A stretch of 64,000 nucleotides of DNA from an uncultured Prevotellaceae bacterium (GTDB taxonomy: Bacteria; Bacteroidota; Bacteroidia; Bacteroidales; Muribaculaceae): assembly GCA_900318865.1 (NCBI GenBank), contig ONMF01000008.1, positions 1 to 64,000 on the forward strand, given 5' to 3'. Under the pieces are notes generated by a model. It saw only the letters and a list, made by a program, of their open reading frames with translations, ran no database searches and had not been told where the DNA came from. The position numbers and the translations under genes were made by a program. Positions 19,087 through 28,548 of the stretch are shown piece after piece. Position 1 is the stretch's first letter; the number at the start of each line of letters is the position of its first letter.

Positions 19087-22000
19087 ATGAAAAATTTATT
19101 AAAATGCAATTGCGCCTTGATGCGCGCCGTTTGGCTCTGGGTTTTGCTCGCCGCAAGCGCGGTGACCGCCCATGCCGCATGGTACATCTACGGTGAAGCC
19201 CCGTTCGGTGGGTGGAATGTGAATAATGGCCTTGAGATGACCGCATCGGGATTGTCAAACGAATACCGTGCAGTAGCCAACCTTACATCGGAGTCTACGT
19301 TGTTCACTTTCTCGACCGGTTCGGGTAGTTGGGATGATGGTACCAACGCCATCAACAATAACCGCTGGGGAGCGTATAATGATCAAGTATGGACTGCCAC
19401 GGTAGGCTCGGATTTCGGCACAAAGAAAGGAAAAGGAAATGTGAAAGTTGAGGCCACCGGCTATCACCTGTTCGTGTTCAATGAATCGGGAAGCGACACA
19501 CACAATCTGAGAATAGCCAAAGCTGATAACTGCTACCTTTTTGGGGCCATAGCCTCAAAAAACATTGGTTGGAATCCCACGCAAGGTTTCGCGATGACAA
19601 CCTCCGACCACATTACGTTCACCGCCACCGATGTGGTGCTGGCTGAAGGCGATAATTTCCGTTTCACGCTGCAGACATCGGCTTCTTCCAGCGATTGGAC
19701 AACAGCCAACGCATCCACTTTTGGTCCCAATGGCGGGTCACGAGCAGTGGCTGAGGGCACGGTTCAGCTAAGCAACCTCAACAATTCGAGCAATAATTTC
19801 ACGGTGACCGCTGCCAATGCCGGCACCTACACCATTACGGTCAATATCGTGACGGCTAAGGTGACCTTTGTCAAGAAAATCACCTCACTGTATCTGTTCA
19901 GCAACCATGGCGGCGACTGGGACTTGACTAATAGCCATCCCTTTACCATCAGCGGCTCCACGGCTTCGCTCAGTGGCGTGGAGCTCGACCGTGCCGATTA
20001 CTATACGCTGGCTACCAATTATGGCAGCTGGGACAACATCAACGCATGGCGCTTTGGCGACGCCAGCGGTACCGTGACTGCCGAATCGGGTGTGACCTAT
20101 AATACGGTAACCGGGAATGAGAACAGTTTCCAACCGTCGAAGACCGGTGTTTGGAATTTTGCTTTCAACACCTCTACGCTTGCCTTCACTCCCACATTGG
20201 CCTCGGCCAATGCCGATTCAAAATGGTACTTGGTGCACAGTACGGGCAGCAACAATTTCGACTACGCCCACCCCGTGGAGCTGACGCGCGATGGAAACAC
20301 ATTCACCTGCACGCAGTTCATGACCAGCGGCGACTACTTCATCTTTGCCCAGCAAGTGGGCAGCGACTGGGAAGGTTGCATCCGCTATACCAACGCCAGT
20401 GGCGACATCGACCCGGTGAATGCCGGCACCGCCTACACCGCCAGCCGTCATGGCACAGGCGCTTACAAGGTGGGAACTACCGGTATCTGGACATTGACCT
20501 ATAATTATCTCACCGACCAATGGAGCGCCGCGGTGGAACCGGTGAACGTGAACACCGGCGAGCTCTATATGATTGGCGCCGTGAACGGCACCCCCTGGGC
20601 ATCGAATGCGGGCTTGAAGATGAAAGCCAATTCCGATAACACCGTGTTCACGCTCGAGAACGTGCAGATTGTGGCCGGAGCCGAATTCGCGTTTGCCACC
20701 AAGCTGGGTACCATCGAGGGCGATTGGGCCACGCTCAACGCCTATCGCTTCACGTCGAATGCCGATGGCGACACCAAGTTCCTCGTTACCGATGCCATGA
20801 CTAATCACGACTCGCCCACCCAGCTCACGCTGCAGCAGCGCCAGACCTATGACCGCAACTTCCAGATGCAGACCACCGGCCGTTACGACGTGACGGTGGA
20901 CTGGACTAACAAGAAAGTGACCATTGCCCGCACGCACGACCCGCTCTATATGTTCTACGGTGACCACTGGTCGAGCAATGGCGGTGTGGTGATGAACACC
21001 ACCGACGGTAACGTCTACACGCTGGCCAATGTGGTGCTGGGCCCCGGCGACTCCTTCCAGTTTACTAAGGAACTGGGTGCCTCCTGGGATGCCATCAGCA
21101 CTCAGCGAATGGGTGCCAAGAATGGTCCTGTCACCATCCACAAGGAATCGATTGGCACTGCCGTGAGTGATGCCATGGAGCAGGGAAGCCACGAAGACTT
21201 TAAGATGGGCACCGACGTGGTGTCGGGTCACTTCCGCGTGGCGGTGAACCTGAGCGAGAACACGGTGACCCTCTTCCGCATGGCCGAAGTGAACCATGGT
21301 GAGGTGATTATCTATCTGGAGCAGACCCCCAACGTGGACAAGCCCGTGCTTTGGGCCTATGACAAGGAGCGCGATTATGAGGACAAGAACTATGTTCACA
21401 CCGACCGCATCGCTCGCGAGGACTTCTTCAACGGCGGTAACTTATACGATCCGGAAACGAATCCCAATCCTCGCCGCAAGGCCATCATCGATGGTGGTGC
21501 TCCCAACGCCGAGGAAATCACAACGGCCGACGGCCGCAAATGGTGGAAGTGGGTGCTGGAGACGGCTATCGCCGACTTCTGGTTCACTCGTAACGACTAC
21601 GATTATGCCAGCCACAAGCTGACCGACGAGGACAACGTGAACATGACCGACATCAACTGGCGCCACGCCGGCGAGCTCTACTTCACCTGGCCCAGCAACA
21701 GCAATACCCTGAGCGAGTACACCCGCGACTATTACGAGAGCGCGGCCCAGGAGATTGCCGACTGCGCCGTGATGATCGACGGTCACCTATACGCTTACTT
21801 CACCAATACGCCCGGCTGGTCACAAGTGTTCTGCCACTCGTGGTATACCGACGCGGAAGGTGAAAACCACGACCTGCTCAACAATGAGTATAACGCAACG
21901 GCCGAGCACTGGTATCCCGGCGCTCCTTGCGAGCTGATTGGCTACGACAAGGACGGCTATGAGGTGTGGCGTATCGACCTCACCGCGCATGGCGTGACCG

Positions 22001-23310
22001 AGGAAACCTATCCCGTGGGCATCATCTTCGACAATGGCGTCGACAATGCCAATGATGTGCAGATTGACTACGGAACCGGCCTGGAGACCACCGAGCCCAA
22101 GGAGCAGACGGGCGACTTCAAGTACAGCAACGGCGCGGCCTATGACTACTGCGGCATCATTTCACTGGGCCGCTCGCTGGGCAACATCATCGCGCAGGGT
22201 GTGGTGCATGGCCCCACCTACGTCATCGAGGATGACATCGTGGGCGTGTACTACGACCCGCTGGCTGTGACCGAGATTGAAGTGGACGGCACCACCTATA
22301 CCTACAATGGCGCCCTCTACTGCAAGGACCTCAACAAGTTCACCACCACCAAATATGTGGAGAAATCGCTGCAAGAGGCCGGCCAGGTCGATTATATGCG
22401 CACCTACTACAACGGCAACAACAGCGACCGCACCAAGGACCGTTATGACCAAAGCAACTGGGTGAAACTGGTGTTCAGCACTCAGTACAAGGATGTGAAT
22501 GTGATGAACGACGACGACCGCGAAGCTCTGCTCAAGAGCTATGTGGGTCGCATTCTTCCCGGCGGAACGGTCGAAGGCCAGCTCGTGAACAACGTGAATC
22601 CCGAGATGCGCCTGGCATCCATCCAGATTCCTGACGGCCTGCCCGCTGCCAGTGGTCTCAAAGAAAACCTCTACTATGAGGCTCCCAATATCTTTATCAC
22701 CTGCAACTTTGTGGGCAATCAAGGAGGCAAGGCACAGGCCGCCGACGGCACCATGGACCAGCGTGCCTTCGACTTCTTCTTTGTTACGCCTAAGCCCGAG
22801 GAGTTTGCTACGGTTACATGGGCCACATGGGACGGCACCAAGTTTATCGTGCCCAAGCGTCAGCACCGCGAGGGTGACGGCTCTACCTATCCGCTGGAGC
22901 TGAACGGTTTCAACCTGAAGGGCTCGTTCGAGGTGGATTGGTCGATGTGCACCAATGATGGCGCCAACATCGTTCAGGTGAACCAGGTCTATGAGTTCCC
23001 TGCTATTATCAAGCTTAAAGAGGAAAGCAGCGCAGCGGGTGCCGCGCCGCGCCGCGTGGGCGACATCACCTCGGTCGAGGTCGACCAGTCATTGGCTCAG
23101 GAGAACAAGTACATGGTGTTCCCGCTGTCGATCGACGGCACCACCGGTGTGGTGACCGCCGTTGATGAGCTGGCCGCCAAGGCTCAGCCCGTGAGCACCA
23201 CCTATGTGAACACTGCCGGCCAGGTGTCGTCCAAGCCCTGGAGCGGTGTGAACATCGTGGTCACGACCATGAGCGACGGCAGCAACCGCGTGAGCAAGGT
23301 GCTGCGCTGA
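19087..23310 (+). CDS. Large secreted repeat protein with CBM26-like module and conserved tail
   Basis: A 1407-residue exported protein. An N-terminal signal peptide (to about residue 31, ending near AHA) is followed by about six related beta-rich units of 105-130 residues (roughly 30-145, 146-265, 266-372, 373-488, 489-618, 619-735). These begin with patterns such as W/L-Y-x-x-G/F and contain W-D/W-x-x-x-N-x-x-R-F/W-G. Residues about 736-1000 resemble starch-binding modules of the CBM26 type: YAYFTNTPGWSQVFCHSW, then W-Y-P-G-A-P, then G-Y-E-V-W-R-I-D-L and GIIFDNG. A long unassigned part follows, and the end (about 1368-1407) has the tail also seen at 246 and 35423 (YVNTAGQ, WSGVNI, SDGSNR, KVLR). 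No catalytic residues of a glycoside hydrolase are recognised and no sus genes are adjacent. A glucan-binding surface protein is the best guess. Confidence 0.8.
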   Translation: MKNLLKCNCALMRAVWLWVLLAASAVTAHAAWYIYGEAPFGGWNVNNGLEMTASGLSNEYRAVANLTSESTLFTFSTGSGSWDDGTNAINNNRWGAYNDQVWTATVGSDFGTKKGKGNVKVEATGYHLFVFNESGSDTHNLRIAKADNCYLFGAIASKNIGWNPTQGFAMTTSDHITFTATDVVLAEGDNFRFTLQTSASSSDWTTANASTFGPNGGSRAVAEGTVQLSNLNNSSNNFTVTAANAGTYTITVNIVTAKVTFVKKITSLYLFSNHGGDWDLTNSHPFTISGSTASLSGVELDRADYYTLATNYGSWDNINAWRFGDASGTVTAESGVTYNTVTGNENSFQPSKTGVWNFAFNTSTLAFTPTLASANADSKWYLVHSTGSNNFDYAHPVELTRDGNTFTCTQFMTSGDYFIFAQQVGSDWEGCIRYTNASGDIDPVNAGTAYTASRHGTGAYKVGTTGIWTLTYNYLTDQWSAAVEPVNVNTGELYMIGAVNGTPWASNAGLKMKANSDNTVFTLENVQIVAGAEFAFATKLGTIEGDWATLNAYRFTSNADGDTKFLVTDAMTNHDSPTQLTLQQRQTYDRNFQMQTTGRYDVTVDWTNKKVTIARTHDPLYMFYGDHWSSNGGVVMNTTDGNVYTLANVVLGPGDSFQFTKELGASWDAISTQRMGAKNGPVTIHKESIGTAVSDAMEQGSHEDFKMGTDVVSGHFRVAVNLSENTVTLFRMAEVNHGEVIIYLEQTPNVDKPVLWAYDKERDYEDKNYVHTDRIAREDFFNGGNLYDPETNPNPRRKAIIDGGAPNAEEITTADGRKWWKWVLETAIADFWFTRNDYDYASHKLTDEDNVNMTDINWRHAGELYFTWPSNSNTLSEYTRDYYESAAQEIADCAVMIDGHLYAYFTNTPGWSQVFCHSWYTDAEGENHDLLNNEYNATAEHWYPGAPCELIGYDKDGYEVWRIDLTAHGVTEETYPVGIIFDNGVDNANDVQIDYGTGLETTEPKEQTGDFKYSNGAAYDYCGIISLGRSLGNIIAQGVVHGPTYVIEDDIVGVYYDPLAVTEIEVDGTTYTYNGALYCKDLNKFTTTKYVEKSLQEAGQVDYMRTYYNGNNSDRTKDRYDQSNWVKLVFSTQYKDVNVMNDDDREALLKSYVGRILPGGTVEGQLVNNVNPEMRLASIQIPDGLPAASGLKENLYYEAPNIFITCNFVGNQGGKAQAADGTMDQRAFDFFFVTPKPEEFATVTWATWDGTKFIVPKRQHREGDGSTYPLELNGFNLKGSFEVDWSMCTNDGANIVQVNQVYEFPAIIKLKEESSAAGAAPRRVGDITSVEVDQSLAQENKYMVFPLSIDGTTGVVTAVDELAAKAQPVSTTYVNTAGQVSSKPWSGVNIVVTTMSDGSNRVSKVLR

Positions 23311-23332
23311 CGCAAAGCCGATATCTCAGGAC

Positions 23333-23367
23333 AAGGCGGCCTGCCGGCATGGCAGGCCGCCTTTTTT
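23333..23367 (+). terminator. Intrinsic terminator
   Basis: A perfect 13-bp stem (23333-23345 with 23351-23363) and a 5-base loop, ending in six T (23362-23367), 22 bases after the stop of the large secreted protein. Confidence 0.92.
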
Positions 23368-23442
23368 CGGTCACGTGACAAGTGGTTGCGCATTTTTGGC
23401 GCGTGCCGGAGGTCGTGGCACGGCAAAAAAAGAATAAAATCT

Positions 23443-23473
23443 TTTGTTTTGCGCTTGCTTAGTCGTAACTTTG
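23443..23473 (+). promoter_or_regulatory. Promoter of dut
   Basis: TTTG (23443-23446), 19 bases, then TAACTTTG (23466-23473), a full match to the Bacteroidota promoter. The predicted start falls at about 23478-23482, right at the dut ATG (23482), so the transcript should have almost no leader. Confidence 0.75.
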
Positions 23474-23481
23474 CAACAATT

Positions 23482-23925
23482 ATGGATAAGATTGAAGTGA
23501 AAATAGTGAACCGCAGCACCCATCCGCTGCCAGCTTACAGCACCCGGCAGAGTGCCGGCATGGACTTGCGCGCATGGCTGCGGGAACCGGTCACGCTGCA
23601 ACCATTGCAGCGGGCCCTCATTCCCACAGGAGTGTACATCGAGCTGCCCGAGGGCTACGAGTGTCAAATCAGGCCCCGTAGCGGACTGGCGCTCAAGCGC
23701 GGCCTCACGGTGCTCAACACCCCCGGAACCATCGATGCTGACTATCGTGGCGAGGTGGGCGTGATTGTGGTGAACCTGAGCAATGAGCCGCAAACCATTG
23801 AAGACGGCGAGCGCATCTGCCAGATGGTGGTGGAGCACCATGCCACAGTGGAGTGGGTGGCCGTCGAGCAGCTGGCCGACAGCGAGCGCGGTGCCGGCGG
23901 CTTCGGCCACACGGGAGTCAAGTGA
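23482..23925 (+). CDS. dut: dUTP diphosphatase
   Basis: Trimeric dUTPase that hydrolyses dUTP to dUMP and diphosphate, keeping uracil out of DNA and feeding dTMP synthesis. The 147 residues carry all five family motifs in order: [39 protein letters not shown] and [10 protein letters not shown]. The ATG at 23482 is chosen: the frame is open for 32 codons upstream but these run through the promoter. It heads a set with a TPR protein and a DUF4292 lipoprotein, an order I know from other Bacteroidales. Confidence 0.95.
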   Translation: MDKIEVKIVNRSTHPLPAYSTRQSAGMDLRAWLREPVTLQPLQRALIPTGVYIELPEGYECQIRPRSGLALKRGLTVLNTPGTIDADYRGEVGVIVVNLSNEPQTIEDGERICQMVVEHHATVEWVAVEQLADSERGAGGFGHTGVK

Positions 23926-23957
23926 TAACCGATTAAAGACCCGGAAAATTGAACACA

Positions 23958-25694
23958 ATGAGAAATATCATCGTCGTCGTGCTGCTGGTGGGGCTGTTGT
24001 TGCCGGTGCTGGCGCGAGGAGCTGCCGGTAATAAGCCATCGGACTGCGACCGCCGCAAGGCCGAATACATTTTTCTGGAGGCGCAGCGCATGAAGTCGAA
24101 AGGAGCGCCCGACGCTTTCTTCGACCTGCTGACCCATGCCCACGAACTTGACCCCACCAATACGGCCGTTTCGTTCTATATGGGCTACTGCCTGCTGTCG
24201 ATGCGCAACACCACCCCAGAGCAAGCCTCGCAGGCCCTGTCGCTGATGAAGACTCACTTTGAGGAGGCCCCGACCGACCTGTACGAGACCACCTTTTACA
24301 GCGATGCCAACATGATGGTGGGACGCCCTGCCGAAGCGCTCAGGGCGCTTAAAAAACTGAGCGAGACCAATCCCAACAAGCTCGAACTGCAGGTTCGCGT
24401 GGCCGAGGCTTATGCCCGCACCGGCGATTACAAGCAGTCGAACGCCACTTACGACACCATCGAGGCCCTGCACGGCAAGTCGATGGCGGTGACCAATAAG
24501 AAAATCAGCAATTTTGTGGCATTGAACGATTCGGCGGGCGCAATTGCCGAGATGCGCAGCCTGCTGGCCACGGCACCACGCAATGCTTCCTACAACATAT
24601 CCATGGGTGGAGTGCTGCAGCACTTCGGGCTCAACGACAGCGCGCTGGTCTATTTAGACCGCGCCCAGCAGTACGAACCCGACAACGGCTACACCTATCT
24701 TGCCAAGGCGCAGTACTACAACCTGATGGGCGACAGTGTGCTCTACGACGATCAAATCTATCGTGCCCTCATCAGTGAAAACCTCGATGTGGACGCCAAG
24801 GTGGGGGTGCTGAGCGACTACACGCGCCAGTTGCTGCAAAGCGGTGACACAACCCAGCGTGTGACCCACTTGTTTGAAGTGCTCATTGACCAGCATCCGC
24901 ACGAGGCACACATTCACGACCTCTACAGCGAGTATCTCGTGGTGAGGGAAAAATATGCCGCCGCCGCCGAGCAGCTGGGCTACGTGCTCGATATCAATCC
25001 CACCGATGCCGCCGGCTGGCGCAAACTCATGCTGGTGAACATCATGGGCGAGAACTTTGCCGCTGCACTGGCCGCCGCCGACCGTGCACTGGCTTATAAC
25101 CCCGACAGCCTGGACCTTTACCGCTACATCGCCCCCGTCTGCTATCAGATGAAGGAATATGACCGCGCGCTCAAAATTTACGACCATGCATTGGCCATGA
25201 TTGACTCCACCGATGTGGAGCTGGAGTCGGACTTCCTGGGCGGCAAGGCCGACGTTTATTTCTCGATGGGCGACACGCTCAAGGCATTTGAGACCTATGA
25301 GAAGGCGCTGGAACTATATCCCGGCAACTTCGGGGTGATGAACAACTACGCCTACTTTTTGGCTCTGAGCGAGCGTGACCTCGACAAGGCCGAGCGGATG
25401 TCGGCCATCACGGTTAAGGCCTATCCCACCAGCGCCACCTATCTCGACACCTACGCATGGGTGTTCTTCAAAAAGAAGAACTATTCCATGGCGTTGATGT
25501 ATATCCGCAGCGCCATCGACAACGATGACACCCACAGTGCCGATGTGCTGGAGCATTATGGCGACATCCTCTTTGTGAACGGCGAGCCCGACGAGGCGCA
25601 GAAGCAATGGCAGAAGGCGCTGGAGCTCGACCCGGAGAACGCCCGCCTGCAGCAAAAAGTGAAAACCGGAAAATTGAACGAAAACGAACAATGA
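23958..25694 (+). CDS. Exported tetratricopeptide-repeat protein
   Basis: A 578-residue protein with an N-terminal hydrophobic signal (about residues 3-22), then helical TPR units over nearly the whole length, for example A-L-A-A-A-D-R-A-L-A-Y-N-P-D-S-L and A-F-E-T-Y-E-K-A-L-E-L-Y-P. The C terminus has the common H-Y-G-D-I-L-F-V-N-G-E-x-D-E-A unit. The ATG at 23958 is used instead of an in-frame TTG three codons before. TPRs mediate protein contacts; no partner is evident. Its stop overlaps the start of the next gene (ATGA), so the two lipid/envelope-type proteins are probably made together. Confidence 0.85.
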   Translation: MRNIIVVVLLVGLLLPVLARGAAGNKPSDCDRRKAEYIFLEAQRMKSKGAPDAFFDLLTHAHELDPTNTAVSFYMGYCLLSMRNTTPEQASQALSLMKTHFEEAPTDLYETTFYSDANMMVGRPAEALRALKKLSETNPNKLELQVRVAEAYARTGDYKQSNATYDTIEALHGKSMAVTNKKISNFVALNDSAGAIAEMRSLLATAPRNASYNISMGGVLQHFGLNDSALVYLDRAQQYEPDNGYTYLAKAQYYNLMGDSVLYDDQIYRALISENLDVDAKVGVLSDYTRQLLQSGDTTQRVTHLFEVLIDQHPHEAHIHDLYSEYLVVREKYAAAAEQLGYVLDINPTDAAGWRKLMLVNIMGENFAAALAAADRALAYNPDSLDLYRYIAPVCYQMKEYDRALKIYDHALAMIDSTDVELESDFLGGKADVYFSMGDTLKAFETYEKALELYPGNFGVMNNYAYFLALSERDLDKAERMSAITVKAYPTSATYLDTYAWVFFKKKNYSMALMYIRSAIDNDDTHSADVLEHYGDILFVNGEPDEAQKQWQKALELDPENARLQQKVKTGKLNENEQ

Positions 25695-26419
25695 GAAACT
25701 TACTGACAATATTCTTGGCCGCGTCCCTGCTGGTATCGTGCCATTCGACCCGGCAAGTGGTGACCACTCCCCCCGTGGGCGACGGCCAGCAAACGACTAC
25801 CTCCACCACAACCACCGTGCCGGCGGCATGGACTACCATGCAGACCGGTGGCAATGTCACGATCAATGCCGGCAAGAAGCTGTCGAGCGGCATGCAGATG
25901 CGCATGGTGCGCGACCAGGTGATTTACATCTCACTCAGGCCCTTGCTGGGCATCGAAGTGGGGCGGCTCATCGTCCGTGCCGACTCGGTGTTTGCCATCG
26001 ACAAGCTGCACAAGCGCTATGTGGCCGAGGACGTGTCGCTCATCACCGGCGGCGTGCCACTGACGGTGGGCATGCTGCAGGATGCCTTTCTGGGGCGTGA
26101 GTTCAAGGCCGACCTGGGAAGCCGGTTTTCCTGTGATTTTTCGCACGATGCGGCCGGGCAGGTGTCGAGCCTGAATGTTCATTACAACGGGCGCTCGCAA
26201 GCCACCTACCAGGTGAATTATGCTGATGTGCAGTATACGCTGGGCGGTCCTGTGGCCCACGAAGTGTCCATCGCCACCCAAATCAAGGGGAAGGACCTGA
26301 TGCTCGACCTGTCGTATAACAACATCGGCTGGAACAGCCAGTTGAAGGTGGACACCACCATCCCCAAGGGTTACACCCGAATCGACGGCAAGCAATTGTT
26401 CAGCATCTTTGAGCAGTGA
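25691..26419 (+). CDS. DUF4292 family lipoprotein
   Basis: A 242-residue predicted lipoprotein: signal peptide with lipobox L-V-S-C (Cys17), a Thr-rich linker, then a beta-rich domain of the DUF4292 type with F-A-I-D-K-L-H-K-R-Y and D-L-S-Y-N-N-I-G-W-N near the end. The family is confined mainly to Bacteroidota and is thought to have a LolB-like lipid-binding fold; its role is not established. It overlaps the TPR gene by four bases. In other Bacteroidales an M23 peptidase often comes next; here glycosyltransferases follow. Confidence 0.82.
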   Translation: MRNLLTIFLAASLLVSCHSTRQVVTTPPVGDGQQTTTSTTTTVPAAWTTMQTGGNVTINAGKKLSSGMQMRMVRDQVIYISLRPLLGIEVGRLIVRADSVFAIDKLHKRYVAEDVSLITGGVPLTVGMLQDAFLGREFKADLGSRFSCDFSHDAAGQVSSLNVHYNGRSQATYQVNYADVQYTLGGPVAHEVSIATQIKGKDLMLDLSYNNIGWNSQLKVDTTIPKGYTRIDGKQLFSIFEQ

Positions 26420-26422
26420 CCC

Positions 26423-27394
26423 ATGGAGGTGAGCATCGTCATACCCGTCTATAACCGTGAGACCATTGTGGAGCGGACACTTGCCAGTGTCGCCGCACAA
26501 ACTCACCGCCCCCTGCAAGTGGTGCTGGTGGACAACATGAGCACCGACGGCACCCTGCAAGTGCTGCAACAATTCCAGCTGGCTCACAATGCGCCCGACT
26601 TCAAGGTGGTAGTGCTGCAAGAGCCCCATCGCACGGCCGGCGCGGCACGCAATGCCGGCTTCGCCGCGACTACCGGCCGCTGGGTGCTTTTCTTCGACAG
26701 CGACGACGAGATGGCACCGAAGCTGGTGGAGCGCTATGTGCGCACCATCGAGCGTCAAGGTGAGGAACCCGACCTCGTGTCCACCCGGTCGGTCCTGGTG
26801 GCTGCCGACGGCTCGCGCCGAAACACCTCGCTGTCCCGAAGCGACCTGTTCGGCCACCAAATTCTCAACAGCCAGCTGGCCACGCAGCGTTATGCCGTGC
26901 GCCGGGAGTTTTTCGCCGCTACCGATGGCTGGAACATCGACCTGCCGCGCTGGAACGACTATGAGCTGGGACTGCGCCTGTTGCTGGCACGTCCGCGCAT
27001 GGCATTTATGGGAGGCCGGCCGCTGGTCACGGTCAATCACAGCGGTGAGCAGTCGATTACCGGCAACGGCTTCGCGCCCAAGGCCGGGGATTGGGAAACG
27101 GTGCTCGACATCATGCGCACCGAGGTGGTGAGCTCGACGCTCAAGCCCCGGTATAGCCAGCGCCTCAAACGCTTGCTCGATTACCGCCGCATGGTGCTTG
27201 CCGCTCAGTATCAGCGCGAAGGTTTCCCGCAGCTGGCTCGCCCGCTTTGTCAGAAGGCGGTGTCGCGCCTGCGGGAGAGCTATGGCGACGGCCGCAGCTG
27301 GCGCTGGTTCATGCAGCCTTTGCTCAAATGGATGTTTGGGCGCTTAGTGGCCGGCAAGCGCGGAACGTCGCAGATTGCTCGAATTGTTTTTTAG
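26423..27394 (+). CDS. Family 2 glycosyltransferase
   Basis: A 323-residue enzyme with a GT-A domain: V-S-I-V-I-P-V-Y-N-R at the start, a VLVDNMSTDGT nucleotide-binding segment, and FFDSDDEM with the metal-binding DxD-type acidic group near residue 95. The C-terminal third is Arg-rich and likely membrane-peripheral. It starts three bases after the DUF4292 stop, so it looks co-transcribed. Donor and acceptor cannot be told from the sequence; a role in envelope glycan or glycoprotein synthesis is inference. Confidence 0.85.
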   Translation: MEVSIVIPVYNRETIVERTLASVAAQTHRPLQVVLVDNMSTDGTLQVLQQFQLAHNAPDFKVVVLQEPHRTAGAARNAGFAATTGRWVLFFDSDDEMAPKLVERYVRTIERQGEEPDLVSTRSVLVAADGSRRNTSLSRSDLFGHQILNSQLATQRYAVRREFFAATDGWNIDLPRWNDYELGLRLLLARPRMAFMGGRPLVTVNHSGEQSITGNGFAPKAGDWETVLDIMRTEVVSSTLKPRYSQRLKRLLDYRRMVLAAQYQREGFPQLARPLCQKAVSRLRESYGDGRSWRWFMQPLLKWMFGRLVAGKRGTSQIARIVF

Positions 27395-27420
27395 TCCACA
27401 AAATATCATTGAAATAAGGC

Positions 27421-28548
27421 GTGAAGATACTCTTCGTTGGCGACGGAAGCAACATGCATAATTGCCTGGCACAGGAATTGCGTGCCCGGGGGCATGAGGC
27501 ATGTGTGGCCAGTGACGGCTCGCGCTGGATGAACACGGGGCGCGACATTGATTTGCTGCGCAAGCCCGGCGCGATGGGCACACTGGCGTATTTGGGAAAA
27601 TTGCTGCGCGCGCTTTCCCGCATGCGCAATTATGATGTGGTGCAGCTGTCGGGGCTCATTTTTCTGCAATTGCGCCCTGAGCGGCTGAGCCGGGTGTTCG
27701 ACTATCTGCGCCGCCATAACCGCCTTGTGGTTTATTCGGCCATGGGCACCGATGTGGTCTATCACGATGCCTGCCACGACGGCCACACCTTCCGCTACAG
27801 CGACTACATGGTGGGCAGTGAGCCGTCGCCCTATGTGGGCTCGGGCGAATATCGTGCCCAGCATCAAGACAACTGGCGCGCGCCTTTCATGCGTGCCCAC
27901 AGCGACCATGTGCTGGCCGGCATCGACGGCGCGGTGGCGTGCCTCTACGAGTACTACGTGCCCTATGTGCCCTTGCTGGGCGAACGTGTGGCTTACGCCG
28001 GCATTCCGGTCGACACCTGCGCCCTGCCTTTCCATCCCATTGCCGAGGAACCCTCAAAAGTGCGTTTCTTTATCGGTATTCAGCCCGACCGCACTGTTAT
28101 CAAAGGCACCGACCGGCTGCTGCAGGCCGCCCGGCGCGTGTGCGACCGCTATCCCCGCTTGTGCGAGCTCGATGTGGCTGAGCGGCTGCCGCTGGATGAA
28201 TACACGCGGCGCATGCGCGGCGCGCACGTCCTGCTCGACCAGCTTTACAGCTACACGCCCGCCACAAACGCGCTGATGGCCATGGCGCAGGGACTCGTGG
28301 CAGTGTCGGGAGGGGAGCCCGAGTATTATGAGCTGATAGGCGAGCGCCACAACCGCCCCGTGGTCAATGTGGACCCCACTGTGCCGGGCGACATCGACGC
28401 ACGTCTGGAATGGCTGGTGCGCAACAAGAGGCAGTTGCCTGCCATGAGCCGTGCCGGGCGCGACTTTGTAGAAAAACATAACGCCGCGCCGGTAGTGGCG
28501 CAGCGTTATCTTGATTTCTGGGCTAAAATAGCCACGATGAAGGGTTGA
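27421..28548 (+). CDS. GT-B fold glycosyltransferase
   Basis: A 375-residue protein beginning at a GTG (27421), the only good start before the M-K-I-L-F-V-G-D-G-S Rossmann strand. The C-terminal half has GT4-like features: F-I-G-I-Q-P-D-R-T-V-I-K-G-T-D-R, then L-P-L-D-E-Y-T-R-R-M and a P-A-T-N-A-L-M-A-M-A-Q-G stretch, with a Glu that could bind the nucleotide sugar (GGEPEYYE). It lies 26 bases after the previous glycosyltransferase. Its stop abuts the stop of the minus-strand gene 28549 with no spacer. Confidence 0.78.
   Translation: MKILFVGDGSNMHNCLAQELRARGHEACVASDGSRWMNTGRDIDLLRKPGAMGTLAYLGKLLRALSRMRNYDVVQLSGLIFLQLRPERLSRVFDYLRRHNRLVVYSAMGTDVVYHDACHDGHTFRYSDYMVGSEPSPYVGSGEYRAQHQDNWRAPFMRAHSDHVLAGIDGAVACLYEYYVPYVPLLGERVAYAGIPVDTCALPFHPIAEEPSKVRFFIGIQPDRTVIKGTDRLLQAARRVCDRYPRLCELDVAERLPLDEYTRRMRGAHVLLDQLYSYTPATNALMAMAQGLVAVSGGEPEYYELIGERHNRPVVNVDPTVPGDIDARLEWLVRNKRQLPAMSRAGRDFVEKHNAAPVVAQRYLDFWAKIATMKG

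Noticed and set aside
23386..23481. Upstream extension of dut
   Set aside because: It runs through the consensus promoter at 23443-23473; the protein family begins at the ATG at 23482.
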